Shown: positions 38,701 through 46,326, numbered from the stretch's first letter. The stretch: DNA of 64,000 nucleotides from Symbiodinium natans (GCA_905221605.1 CAJNDS010000239.1:1-64000); one strand, 5' to 3'. Program-made: numbers and translations. Notes: generated by a model not told the origin, from the letters alone.

Positions 38701-41045
38701 GGTTCAGGGTGTAGGGCTGAAGCCCTAAACCAGGATTCATAGCTTCAGAACGTTTTCAGTGCTCTTAGCAGTTTCGGGTTCCAGGTTTTAGACTTTAACC
38801 CCCTAAGGCTCTCGTCGCGCGTCCCGATTCAATATGGGTCCCTTCTAGGCCCTCCTCCAAGCCCCAAACCCTGAAGCCCGAACAAGAACAACAGCCCCCT
38901 ACCCTCCCCCCTATAACCCTAAAGCCTAAAGCCTTTCAACAGGATTCCTGAGAAGCGAGAAGGCTACCCTAAAGGGTCTACCCGCGCCTTAGATCTGGTT
39001 CATAGCCGCATGTTGGGATCCCTCGATGTTTCGTCTGAAAGCCCTCGAGGCATCAGCTTGCCGTCTTGCATCCTCGGCTCCCGAACACGGAGGGCGGTTG
39101 AGGGCATTGGGACGGAGATGATGCCTGTAGGGCAAATATGGCAGATTGTGCGCCTCCTCGACTCCTTCCCCCAAGCCTCAGCCGAAAGCTGCCAAAGCCC
39201 TAAATCAAGAAACCAGGACCACCCTAAACCCTCGCTTAGAGCCCTACCGGTGCAAGCCACAAAGGCCATGGACGTCCGGCTGCAAAGCCTCCAAAGACCC
39301 TGGGAGGCCCCTGAAAGACCCCATTAAAAGCCTTACCTGAGCTCTATGCCCGTCGTGCCATGGTGACGGCTCTCTGGCTCCTCGCAGGCTACTTCGGCCT
39401 GGGGTTTTGCCTTCACTTCCTGATCTGGTTCTGCGAGGTGCTTCGCACGCTGCTCTGTCCCAGCCGCTGGCCGGACGTGCCGCTGAAGAACAAGAGGAAG
39501 AGCGAGGGGGGAGAGCAGGCGCCCGTGGGCCAAGGGCACGAGTGCTACGACTATGACACTCCTGGCTGGCCTTTGCTGGCCATCCTCAAGCTGATATTTG
39601 CCTTGCTGACAGGCTTGCTGCCGTTTCGCTTCATAGCCTTCATCACCTCCTTCCTCGTCATTGCCCTCGCCCTTCGAATCGGGTTCTGTCTGACGCCTGG
39701 GTCTCTGGGCCACCGTGCAGTGGATCTTTTCTTCCACGCGATCACAAAGCTCCTGTGCACTTGCTGCGCCTGCTACGTCACGGAGGTCCTCCACAAGGAG
39801 CGTCTCGCGTGGATCCGGAAGCCAGGCCCCCATCCCATCTTGGTGCCGAACCACATCTCCCTGGTGGAGGCCTTCCACCTCCACTACATCACCTGGGGTA
39901 TGAGTGGCTGCGTGGCCAAGTCCCAGCTCTCAGTCCCGGGCGTCGGCGCGGCCGCCAAGTTTATGGGCGGGCTCGTCATCGATCCCAAGGACCCCAACAT
40001 GAAGGAGAAGGTCAAGGGTGGCATCGCCCAGTATGCCAAGAATGAGCCGGACGAGCGTGGGCGCTATCTCTTCAAGCGGGCCTTCTGCATCTACCCTGAG
40101 GGCATCACCAACTCCCAGCTGGGTCTCTACCGCTTCAACCTGGGAGCCTTCGCCCCGGGTGTGCCGGTGCAGCCCATCCTCCAACGCTTCCCCTACACGC
40201 ACATGAACCCCGCATGGGTTTCCGCGTCCAAAATCTCCCCTGGAAATGACCTTCCTTGGATTCTCCTCCGATACATGTCGCAGATCACCATGCCCTTGCA
40301 AGCAACTGGGCTGCTGTCAAGGAGCTTTGAAGTTGAATTTATCTCACAATCCGAATCGAGATGTTGTCTAGAACACGATTTCCTTGCTATGGCTATCTTA
40401 GTCCAAAAGACTTTTTTAAGTGAGCAACCCAGGTGAAGGTCATGGAAGTCTGGGACCCGAGCGATGCCGAGGTCGCAGATCCCCTGCTTTTCGCGAGCAA
40501 CGTGCAGAACTACATGGCTCTGCAGTTGGGCTGCGTGGTGACGGACACCAGCAACAAGATTCTACGCGAAAAGGGCGGGCCCTTCGATCTCAAAGCCGCG
40601 AAGGTGAAACCGAGCGAACGCGACGACGAGTCGGGAGAGCAGGCCACTGAAAAAGCATGAACACGTGAAGCGGGGGAGAAGGGGGGCGCTGCTGCCTCGG
40701 GAGGACAAACACCGTCCAAGGTGTGGGGATGTTTTGGTGCACATGGGGTGATGCCACGGCGTGCATGGCAAAGGTGGTCCGGATGAGCGTTTCGTTTTCA
40801 GCAGTTTCACGATCACCCGAGTTTCACCGCTGGACGAGCCTGTGTGGGCTCTCGCGTCTCGGAAAAATTGGCGGGGGACTCCAGTTCTTTTTTTGGTTCA
40901 GGAAGCCCGATAGGCGCCAGCCACCAAGGCCATGGACGTCGACCCCAAGGTGGACGAGATCCTCGCGCCCTACCCTGCCGTGTGCGGGTGGCTGGCTCGC
41001 CTCCGCAGCACGCCAGGAGGGGCTGCCTTGGTCAGGGGCGTGTAG
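29670..41045 (+). CDS. theta-like glutathione S-transferase, ten exons
   Basis: Glutathione S-transferases conjugate glutathione to electrophiles in the cytosol, and theta-class enzymes use an N-terminal Ser. Ten exons (29,670-29,738; 30,363-30,398; 30,765-30,809; 31,094-31,138; 36,315-36,366; 36,667-36,790; 37,021-37,048; 37,246-37,335; 38,519-38,608; 40,914-41,045) add up to 711 nt, an open frame of 236 residues plus TAG, normal for the family. Landmarks in order are TSEPCRSVHW (Ser12, the likely catalytic residue), NPRHQVPALLHGDF (cis-Pro loop), ALSEAQAIMRYL (glutathione-binding Glu-Ala/Ser), the helical ERARIAMLLSWHHHAIR, TFLVGDRLTAADIAIAP (N-capping box) and a C-terminal WLARLRSTPGG. Most introns begin with GC. 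Exon 2 (AAGIAPRTASWM) is the weakest and exon 6/7 borders may shift by a base or two. Intron 9 contains a complete second gene. Confidence 0.85.
30363..30398 (+). CDS. GST exon 2 (12 codons)
   Basis: GCCCCAG|GCC to TGGATG|GTATAG, phase 0 at both ends. AAGIAPRTASWM would sit after helix 1 where the family usually has a slightly longer ...IPFE..VDL segment. It is supported mainly by phase and length and is the least certain GST exon. Confidence 0.5.
30765..30809 (+). CDS. GST exon 3 (NPRHQ)
   Basis: TTGAG|AGC to CACCAG|GCGGAG, 15 codons in phase 0: SRGEEAFLQVNPRHQ. It matches the F..(V/I)NP...VP segment preceding the cis-proline. Confidence 0.85.
31094..31138 (+). CDS. GST exon 4 (VPALLHGDFALSEAQ)
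   Basis: GAAAGAG|GTC to GCGCAG|GCAAGC, 15 codons in phase 0. It holds the cis-Pro of VPAL and the SEAQ segment equivalent to the glutathione-binding TES motif. It is followed by the 5.2-kb intron 4. Confidence 0.9.
31620..33725. repeat. T-rich block made of drifted TTTNATTAATTTT words
   Basis: About 2.1 kb, strongly AT-rich with T-rich top strand, no GC-rich exon and no ORF over 60 codons. It begins with GGATTCCTATTA-like words (31,617-31,850) and continues with TTTTAATTAATTTTGA-like words. A segment at 33,557-33,620 (TTTTGATTAATTCTAATTTC...TCTGTTACATC) is repeated at 33,650-33,722. Confidence 0.75.
33735..34129 (+). CDS. unknown protein, exon A (in GST intron 4)
   Basis: After TTACTCCAG a 131-codon frame runs to CTCCAA|GTAAGC, an ordinary GT donor in phase 0. 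It reads LLPYLLAAQAIDRADPSRS, then VRQRLHGWLLPLVQQG and IVVEALREIMPHVRDFLCLL, strongly helical and protein-like. The GC-rich DNA contrasts sharply with the T-rich block on its left. No family is recognised. It could be a nested gene or remains of a mobile element. Confidence 0.5.
34661..35093 (+). CDS. unknown protein, exon B with apparent frameshift
   Basis: After CTTCCGAG (acceptor, phase 0 with exon A) the frame reads AHGSAHDLLAMTALNALLH and ETVVENIYKLAGAGMLRAL. From about 34,900 the better frame is one base back: SDLAVSDSYPVLHRCLEAA, then WNLGVQLLDYELRRCAACGC and YSSCWRLDASGTMF, ending at a GTAAGC donor. The second half contains a Cys cluster (C-x2-C-x-C-x4-C) that could bind zinc. The frame change means a pseudogene, a sequencing error or an unseen intron. 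Cysteine-cluster transposases are one possibility, unproven. Confidence 0.4.
35094..35215. repeat. Direct repeat copy 1 (168-bp spacing)
   Basis: CACCCTAAACCTTACACCCT, CCCGGGAAGCAAAACC and CCCCGGGGACGC...ATGCCAAG appear here and again at 35,262-35,370 with small changes. It begins at the donor of exon B. Confidence 0.75.
35262..35370. repeat. Direct repeat copy 2
   Basis: Second copy, with an A-run (GTTAAAAAAAAGATCG) replacing GTAACAACAACGAGCG of copy 1. Confidence 0.75.
35571..35778 (-). CDS. minus-strand exon, unknown protein C-terminus
   Basis: Read on the minus strand from an acceptor TTTTGCTGCAG at about 35,779, the frame runs 68 codons to TAG (35,571-35,573). It reads ARSLQDGDLVKLVDWEGEL, then MITILTGQAIAHLIGGFACF and CVAESRLWKWLPVTFTA. 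The regular mix of acidic, hydrophobic and aromatic residues is strongly protein-like. This is the clearest minus-strand coding signal in the window and it lies antisense inside GST intron 4. No family is recognised. Confidence 0.45.
36315..36366 (+). CDS. GST exon 5 (AIMRYLCELSG...)
   Basis: CTTCAG|GCC to TGGTTCG|GCAAG (GC donor, phase 1). AIMRYL continues directly from SEAQ of exon 4 as in the family (ESxAILRYL), and LDRWF matches the DHWY position. Confidence 0.85.
36667..36790 (+). CDS. GST exon 6 (helices 4-5 of C-terminal domain)
   Basis: TTCGAAG|CCTCTCGG to CCCTAG|GGCC. It reads SRLQCEERARIAMLLSWHHH then AIRKTVMLDHNLPVCPLPNP. RARIAML..WHH is the theta-class RARVDEYL.WHH signature. The 3' border lies within an AGG shared by both splice junctions. 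Confidence 0.85.
37021..37048 (+). CDS. GST exon 7 (28-base micro-exon)
   Basis: CCAGAG|G then codons YYIPFYRGE, ending GGTGAG|GCGAGA. Corresponds to the MFPVFLGE segment of the family. Using the GT at 37,044 as donor with the AG at 37,245 would lead to a quick stop, so the GC donor at 37,049 is needed. Confidence 0.8.
37049..37245 (+). repeat. GST intron 7: CCTTAAA/CCTAAACT repeat between 9-bp direct repeats
   Basis: The 197-base intron starts GCGAGAACC, is almost wholly CCTTAAA and then CTCCTAAA and GCCTAAAC repeat, and ends CCCTGTGAG. GTGAGGCGA occurs at 37,044-37,052 and again at 37,241-37,249, across both junctions. Confidence 0.85.
37246..37335 (+). CDS. GST exon 8 (helix 6)
   Basis: GTGAG|GCG to TTTGGG|GCTGGG, 30 codons in phase 0. 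AMGPRPSEAQAQALREAF then AESLQQLEDPFG, matching the linker and L..LE..F helix of the family. Confidence 0.85.
37699..37830. repeat. Interstitial CCCTAAA array
   Basis: About 18-19 near-perfect heptamers with a few CCCTCAA variants. A second run lies at 38,371-38,505. Confidence 0.95.
37867..38270. repeat. 21-bp minisatellite with an inverted block
   Basis: Units of TCGAATAAGCCAAGTCCTT plus CG: three or four forward, then two to three in reverse orientation at about 37,965-38,025, then about ten forward. The 21-bp period gives an open NKPSPSS repeat frame that I regard as an artefact inside an intron. Confidence 0.9.
38519..38608 (+). CDS. GST exon 9 (N-capping box helix)
   Basis: GCCCAAAG|GGT to GTGGCTT|GCACAG (GC donor), 30 codons. 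GFLGTGTFLVGDRLTAADI then AIAPDLTVLWL. The GDRLTAADI motif is highly conserved in GST C-terminal domains. Confidence 0.9.
38609..39330 (+). other. Start of GST intron 9 and upstream region of the nested gene
   Basis: TTTAGGG-type sequence to about 38,720, mixed DNA, and a 105-codon open frame at 39,010-39,327 that I do not consider well supported. A 28-base partial copy of GST exon 10 lies at 39,249-39,276. Confidence 0.55.
39249..39276 (+). repeat. Direct repeat flanking nested gene, left copy
   Basis: GGTGCAAGCCACAAAGGCC followed by ATGGACGTC. It matches 25 of 28 bases of 40,913-40,940, the first 27 bases of GST exon 10 plus the preceding G. The match ends abruptly on the right. Confidence 0.75.
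39331..40660 (+). CDS. LPEAT/LPCAT-like lysophospholipid acyltransferase
   Basis: Members of this membrane-bound acyltransferase family transfer an acyl group from acyl-CoA to a lysophospholipid, usually in the ER. The coding part runs to 40,301, then a 131-base intron (GC...AG, 40,302-40,432), then 40,433-40,660 (TGA). Counting from the ATG at 39,360 the spliced protein is 389 residues; the frame extends upstream (LPELYARRA) to a possible acceptor at 39,330. Hydrophobic segments lie at residues 2-32 and 70-118. Motif I is NHISLVE (164-170), motif III FCIYPEGIT (242-250), motif IV VPVQPILQRFPY. The second exon (VKVMEVWDPSDAE, then DPLLFASNVQNYMA) matches the end of plant LPEAT-type proteins. 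The usual HX4D has Glu in place of Asp. The gene lies whole inside GST intron 9 and its long uninterrupted exon contrasts with its host. Confidence 0.82.
40302..40432 (+). other. LPEAT-like gene intron, GC-AG
   Basis: CAA|GCAACTGG...GCAACCCAG|GTG in phase 0. AGCAAC occurs at 40,301-40,306 and 40,423-40,428. Unlike most introns here it contains no telomere-like repeat. Confidence 0.7.
40913..40940 (+). repeat. Direct repeat flanking nested gene, right copy
   Basis: GGCGCCAGCCACCAAGGCC followed by ATGGACGTC, the 5' end of GST exon 10. See the left copy at 39,249. Confidence 0.75.
40914..41045 (+). CDS. GST exon 10 (C-terminus)
   Basis: CGATAG|GCG opens APATKAMDVDPKVDEILAPY, then PAVCGWLARLRSTPGG, and TAG at 41,043-41,045. 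A stop just upstream (TAG at 40,911-40,913) shows that the frame must start at this splice site. PAV..WLARLR matches the last GST helices. Confidence 0.85.
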   Translation, partial: APATKAMDVDPKVDEILAPYPAVCGWLARLRSTPGGAALVRGV

Positions 41046-42773
41046 GGCTCTTCAACCCTTGAACCCTAAACCCTAGACCCTAAAAAACTCTAAATCTGTA
41101 ACTGTAACCCTTAAGCCCTTGAACCCGAAGCCTTCTGGATTGCACCTCCGAGCTTTCTGGCAGCCCGAACACCTGGAAAACCTGGCCTCAGCTCGTTTTT
41201 GTCGAGATTGTTGCCATGCACTAAAGCCCCAAAACCCAAAACCCTAAACCCTAAACCCTAAACCCTAAACTACAACCGAAACCATCCGAAGCCCCAAACT
41301 CCTCAAGCCCCAGGTCGAGCCTCCAGTTCCGCCTCAGGGGCTTTGTCGGGTTCAGGGTCTAGGGTTTAGTAGGGTTTAGAAGGGTTTAGTAGGCTTTAGT
41401 GGGGTTTAGTAGAGATTTAGTAGGGCTTAGGGCTCAGGATCCTAGAGGCTGATACCCTGCTTCTGTTTTGTCGGGTTTGGGTTCAGGGCTTGGGGTCTAG
41501 CAAACATCCTTCTCATAGAGTCCTAACCCCAACAGAAGCTACTCAGAAGAAGGGGCAGGTTTTTGAAGACTTCGAGTTTTGAGTTGAAGTTGTTTCTTGG
41601 ATCTCGAACTTCCGAACACGTTCGGGAGGTTTCTGCGAGTCGCACGCTGGTTTCAACAAGGCGCTGCCGGTGATCAGGGAGTGCCTGGGCTGTTGGCAGA
41701 CGATGGGAAAGATCCGACCCTAAACCCCAGACCGAAAATCCCAAATTAAAGCTTGAGCATCCTAATCCCGAACCCTAAACCCTAAAGCCGCAAGCACTTA
41801 AGCCCCCAAAGCCTCAAACTGCATGGCAGCTGTGGGGCAGTGGCTGTGCATCAACATGCGTTCAACTCCTCAGCTATGTAGGACCTTGGGACATCTTACC
41901 TTTCCTCTGATTGGCTTTAATGGGATCGTGCAGCGTCGTGCCTTTTTTAGGACTACATTCGGAGGTTTTCAGGGGCCAATTAGGCGCGTACCCAAGACAC
42001 ACTGTGGGTCATGTGCCGCAGCCATAGACCTTAAGCCTTTTCTGGCCAAGATTGTGCGAAAGACCGGGCGCCCCTCCCCTAAGCCCTCAAGGCACTACGT
42101 CTCCCGCAGCATGAGCCCGGGTGACTTTTCATTCATTGACTGCTGGGAGGAGACTTGCTTCGGCTTTATTGGTTTAGGGTTGAGGCTTTGGAGGTTTGGC
42201 GGGTTAGGGGTTTAGGGGTTGAGGTTTGTAAGGGTGACCCCCAGTAGAAGCTCTCTGGGCTTGCTCTGGTGCGAGCTTCGAGGGGGCTTCGGTTCTCTTG
42301 GAGCTTCGGTCTTCGCTGAGCGGAGAATTTTTTGGCGCAGGTTCCCAAGAATACTCCCCCAATCCAGCGGTATCTCCTTGTGGACCCTTTGGTTTATCTG
42401 TCGAAGCCGGAGGACCCATGGCTGGAGCCAAGTGGGCGAGACTAGCACCTGGTGTCGGGCCCTCCACTGTCAGCCGCCCCTATCTTGGATCAGGGGAGTC
42501 GCTTGAGATGCTGCGTTGGGTGAAAAAGCATGGCGCTGGGGCTCTGCCTTTTCGGCGAATCGCCTGCAGTATCAGATCAGGGTTTAGGGTTGTAAGGCGA
42601 AGGCACCCAGAACTTCAACTACAGCTAGCAGCTAGCTCTGAGTCGGCAGGTCTCAGAGAAGAGCCCCGTTGCTTGCGTAACGTTGCAGGAGGTTCCTCCT
42701 TGAAAAGAGGGTTAGCCGCACAAAAAAAATCCGACCCGAAGCCCAAAAGGCAAAATCCGCATCATCTGGCCAG
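41046..42773. other. Region between GST and SURF6-like exons, with candidate exons
   Basis: CCCTAAA and TTTAGGG runs (41,060-41,100; 41,240-41,275; 41,350-41,420). Candidate exons: about 41,628-41,710 (FCESHAGFNKALPVIREC), 42,093-42,165 (HYVSRSMSPGDFSFIDCWEE) and 42,298-42,585. Some of these may be upstream exons of the SURF6-like gene but no motif proves it. Confidence 0.4.
42298..42585 (+). CDS. candidate exon, unknown protein
   Basis: An open frame with protein-like composition: SGEFFGAGSQEYSPNPAV, then GPMAGAKWARLAPGVGPS and ESLEMLRWVKKHGAGALPF. The frame stays open to 42,789, but after about 42,585 it enters TTTAGGG-like and mixed sequence. Borders are not defined and no family is recognised. 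Confidence 0.35.
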
Positions 42774-42842
42774 GTGCACGACGACGTGAGCAAGCTCCGG
42801 AAGGTCCAAAAGACCATGGAGATGAAGAAGAAGAAGGGCCAG
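42774..42842 (+). CDS. SURF6-like exon a
   Basis: TGGCCAG|GTG to GGCCAG|GCCCAA, 23 codons in phase 0: VHDDVSKLRKVQKTM then EMKKKKGQ. Confidence 0.6.
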
Positions 42843-43923
42843 GCCCAAGTTGTTAGTTTTTCCCCACCCTCGGTGTGGGGTTGTTAGATTTTAAACTCAA
42901 CTCTTCTCCTCGCCCGGAACTCTTCTCCTCGCCCGGTCTACTCCCTCGCTCATGCCTGGAGTGCCCAGCCCCAAAATGTCCCTGGAGTGCCCGACTCTAC
43001 AGTGTCCCTGGTGTCCCGCCCCAGTGTCTCCCTGGAGTGCCCAACCTCAGAGTCTGCATGGACTGCCCAACCCCACAGTGTCCCCGAATTGCCCACCACA
43101 TTCTTCCTGGAGTGCCCAACCCCAGAGTGTCCTCGAAGTGCCCAGCCCCAGAGTCTGGGAGTGCCAATTCTTGGAGTGCCCAACCCCAGAATGGTCCTGG
43201 AGTGCCGAACCGCAGAGTATCTCTACCAAGAGAGGGTGGGGATGTTTGAAGGAAAATAATTTCTTGTGTGTGTGGCGGGGAAAGGAGGTTCGGGATTTCG
43301 ATTGATGTAGGTGATGAGGCTGGGGGTTAGAGGGTTTAAGGTTTCTTGTTTCAGGGTGGCCCAAGCCCCTAAACTCTAGAGCCTGGAGCCCTGAAGCCCC
43401 CGAAACCCCAAAGCCGCAAACTTGGGAACCCAGAGCCGAGTGCCTGCAGAACTCCTTCCAGGACCGCTGGAGCGCGAAGGTGGAGAGCGACAAGCAGAAG
43501 GCGCAGGGGCGTAGGATTTAGGGATTTAAGGGTTTGGGCTTTAGATTTGGGGTGGTTAATATAGGCTTAAAGGTTTAGGGTTGTATTTCAGGGTGTGGAG
43601 CTTTGTGTTTGAGGTTTTTGGGTGCTAAAAACGCCCACGCCAGGCCGAGGAGAAGCAGGCGCAGCGGAAAGAAAACCTACAGAGCCGAGGCGCCTTCCGT
43701 CAGCCGCGGCGCGCTAACAGCCAACAGTGAACCCGACACCCCAAAACCCCTCAACCCCCGGATCCCCGGGATCAGGGTTTACCCAAGTTTACCCTATGCT
43801 CCCAAACCCTCAACCCAAGACGAGGAAGGGAAGAGCTAACGCCGGCTCTGTCCTGCCCTATGGGCTAAGATGAGAATCCGGGATTTTCTTGAAACGTTAT
43901 CCATCGGGCTTGGGCACCACATG

Positions 43924-43974
<51 letters not shown>

Positions 43975-44310
43975 TTGTAGCACATGGGACTCTCGCGCCC
44001 TTCGGGGCGGCTCCCCTCTGGGGGGCCAAGCGTGTGGAGAGAGAGAGAGAGAGAGGTTTGTAGTTTCAGGATTTCGGCGTTTCGTGTGTCTAGGGTGTAG
44101 GTCCTAAGTCTTCAAGGCCTCCTGGGTACCTGAACGCTTGCACCCCCTAAGCTACTCCGAGAGTGGACTGAGGGAGTGCCCCCCCCCCCCCCCCCCACAC
44201 CGTAAACCCAAACCCCTAAGCCCAACACCGCAGGTACGAAGAAGAAGTCCCAGATGCAAAGAAGGATGGGCTTCGAGGGCAAGCGCACGAGCTTCCTCAA
44301 TTCGGAGTGA
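42774..44310 (+). CDS. SURF6/Rrp14-like protein, C-terminal part
   Basis: SURF6 (yeast Rrp14) is a nucleolar factor for ribosome assembly with a Lys/Arg/Glu-rich C-terminal domain. Four exons (42,774-42,842; 43,441-43,506; 43,644-43,689; 44,234-44,310) join in phase to 258 nt. They read KLRKVQKTMEMKKKKGQ, then FQDRWSAKVESDKQKAQ, then AEEKQAQRKENLQSR and SQMQRRMGFEGKRTSFLNSE before TGA. The order KKKK...W...V...QKAQ..RKENL...(R/K)xGFEG is that of the SURF6 domain. Two junctions use GC donors (CAG|GCC, CGAG|GCG). The N-terminal exons were not identified. Confidence 0.65.
42950..43215. repeat. Minisatellite of GTGCCCAACCCCAGAGT words
   Basis: About ten units of roughly 24-30 bases (CTGGAGTGCCCAACCCCAGA and variants), inside the intron between SURF6-like exons a and b. 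All + frames look like ECP/SAQP repeats and are artefacts. Confidence 0.85.
43441..43506 (+). CDS. SURF6-like exon b
   Basis: GCCGAG|TGC to GCGCAG|GGGCG, 22 codons in phase 0: CLQNSFQDRWSAKVES then DKQKAQ. The conserved Trp of the domain is present. Confidence 0.65.
43644..43689 (+). CDS. SURF6-like exon c
   Basis: ACGCCAG|GCC to AGCCGAG|GCGCC (GC donor, phase 1): AEEKQAQRKENLQSR. Confidence 0.65.
43920..44058. repeat. TA/GA microsatellite with a duplicated GAGAGGTTTGTAG
   Basis: (TA)n followed by (GA)n to 43,972, then GGTTTGTAG, 60 bases of GC-rich sequence, and a second (GA)n with GGTTTGTAG. It lies in the last SURF6-like intron. Confidence 0.85.
44234..44310 (+). CDS. SURF6-like exon d, C-terminus
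   Basis: ACACCGCAG|GT opens TKKKSQMQRRMGFEGKR then TSFLNSE and TGA (44,308-44,310). GFEG is the conserved C-terminal motif. Confidence 0.7.
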
Positions 44311-44718
44311 CTTGCCGCCTAGACCCTAAAGCCCTAGACCCTGAAACCCTAAGCCCTGAAACCCTGAACCCCAAAACCCCAAAACCCCCCCAACAGCAGC
44401 TTCGGCTCCTAACACCTACGGCTCACACCGAGACTGTCCAGCAAGTTTTCGTCGCGTCTCACTCCGCCGGACGCTTTTGTGGCGCGGGAGTTCAGGGTTT
44501 TTGGGGTTTCGGGTTGTAGGGTTTAGGGTTTTAGGTTCTGAGGGTTTTAGGGTTGTCGGCTGTTTTTGGGTTTTAGTTTTAGGGATGAGGGACCTCAGGG
44601 AAATTTTGGGGTTCAGGTTCAGGGTTTAGGGTTTAGGAGTTGAGGCTTTACGAGTCTTTTTTGGAGGCTACCCTAGAGCCCGCGCCCTAAAACCCTGACA
44701 CCCCCAAAAAAAATCAAG

Positions 44719-44787
44719 GAGAAAAACGTATCTTCGTATGAAATCGAGACCACACAAGGATGCGATCTGAGCAAACCTTTGCCCTAA
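44719..44787 (+). CDS. candidate exon, EKNVSSYEIETTQ
   Basis: AATCAAG|GAG opens EKNVSSYEIETTQGCDLSKP and meets TAA at 44,785-44,787 on entering CCCTAAA repeat, so the true donor is probably a few bases earlier. Protein-like; no family recognised. Confidence 0.4.
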   Translation, partial: EKNVSSYEIETTQGCDLSKPLP

Positions 44788-46211
44788 ACCCCTAACCCCT
44801 GCGCCACAAGGCTCGGCCCCCTCTCATGGCCAGCTTCAGATCCCGGCTCCCCGTTTGGGTCGCCTTAATCAGTAGGCCTCAGGGCAGATGAACCTAAAAA
44901 CCCTCAACCCGAAACCCACAAAGCCCCGAACCCCCACGGACACAGGAAAGCCCTGCTTTTGCCCGTTGCTTCCCGAACAGCCCGAACCCACAAATGAGCG
45001 GAGGCTACCAAAAATGGCCTCTCAATCTTGTTTCAGGCCGAGGGTTTGGGGTTTAGGGCATAAGGTTTAGGGTTTTTAAAAAGGTTTTAGGGCTGACTCT
45101 GAACCCCAAAAGGAACAAGAATCCGCAAGGGACTGCGGAGCCCCCAACCCCTCAAACTCTCCAACCTTAAAGCCCCCTAAGCCCTAACCCTCAGCCCTAA
45201 AAACCCTAGAAGAACTAAACCCTGATCCCGATTGATCTAGCTGGCCTCGCGTTGTAGCCTCGCTGTGCCATCATGGCCATCCTGTCCTACCCAGCCCAGC
45301 GAGCTTGCTGAAGAATTTTAGAGCTTCAGCGTAAAGAGGGCTTCTTGGAAGTTCACGGGCAGTGATAATTGGAGTATTTTTGGGTTAGGGTACAGGAGTA
45401 TTTTTGGGTTAGGGTACAGTTGGGTTACCTCGCTGATCATAATACGCAAGCCCCTGTCGCAACACTCCGGCGAGGGACGCCGCAAGTAGGCCTAAACCTG
45501 AAGGTACCCAAGTTCTAGGCCCGAAACCCCCCAAAGCCCCCAAGCCCAGACCCCCCAAACCTCTAAACCCTAAACCCGAAACCCTAGAGCCCGAAACCCC
45601 AAAGCCTCTGCGCTCCGAGTTGGGCGGGGTGGGACGGTGTAAGAGCCGACGGAGGGAAGCTGCCTGCCTCTTGGGGTTGTTCGGGGTTTGTTGGCTTTAT
45701 GGCTTGGCGTTTAGGGTTTAGGGTTTAGGGGGTCTAAGGGCTTCATAGAGGTTTTAAGGATTCATAGAGGGTTTCAGGGCTTCTTCGAGGGTTGCTTCGT
45801 AGAGGTTCTTGGACGTGGCCCCTGCCTCTTAAAAACCCAATTCCAAAACCCTCAGCGCTTCCCCCCAGAACCCTAAACCCGAAAACCCAAACCTTAACCT
45901 TTCGGAACTCCAAATGCTAAAGCCTAGGGTTCAGGGTGTAAGGGTTTCATTCGTATGGATCAGGGTTTCGGTTTAGGGCTTTGGGGCTTTCAGAGGAAGG
46001 CGCCTGGGTTTGTATCTGCCGACCCGGCAACCCCCACGGCTTCCGGCCGCCTTCCGCAGCGTCCGCCAACAACAGAACATGTGGCCGACAGCCCGAAAAA
46101 GTGGGCTCCTTTGAGGGGTTCCCTGGTCTTGCTCGGGGCTTTGCTCATTCTAGGCTGGTTCCTTGAAGGGTCAGGGTTGAAAAAGGGTTCAGGGTCCATA
46201 GGGTTTAGGGT
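44788..46211. other. Intron-like DNA with weak exon candidates
   Basis: Telomere-like words in both orientations throughout. Weak candidates: 44,994-45,040 (MSGGYQKWPLNLV), 45,612-45,665 (SELGGVGRCKSRRREAA) and 46,018-46,160 (ADPATPTASGRLPQRPPT then a hydrophobic stretch). None has two clear borders. Confidence 0.4.
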
Positions 46212-46221
46212 TTACGGGGTG
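46212..46221. repeat. Target-site duplication, left
   Basis: TTACGGGGTG immediately left of the A-rich terminal repeat. An identical copy lies at 48,459-48,468. Confidence 0.75.
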
Positions 46222-46326
46222 GCATAGGCATCAAAAAAAAAATAAGCATCAAAAAGAAAAATAATAGGGATCAATAAAAAAAATAATAGGCATCAAAAAA
46301 AAAATAAAGCCATCCGGCCCACCTGC

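Noticed and set aside
39010-39327. 105-codon + frame upstream of the acyltransferase as its first exon
   Set aside because: The next frame (LPELYARRAM) is already open from 39,331 with its own acceptor, and this frame shows no family motif.
45955-46227. 90-codon frame with a hydrophobic stretch
   Set aside because: It runs through TTTAGGG-like sequence at both ends; a short exon may lie inside, but borders could not be set.
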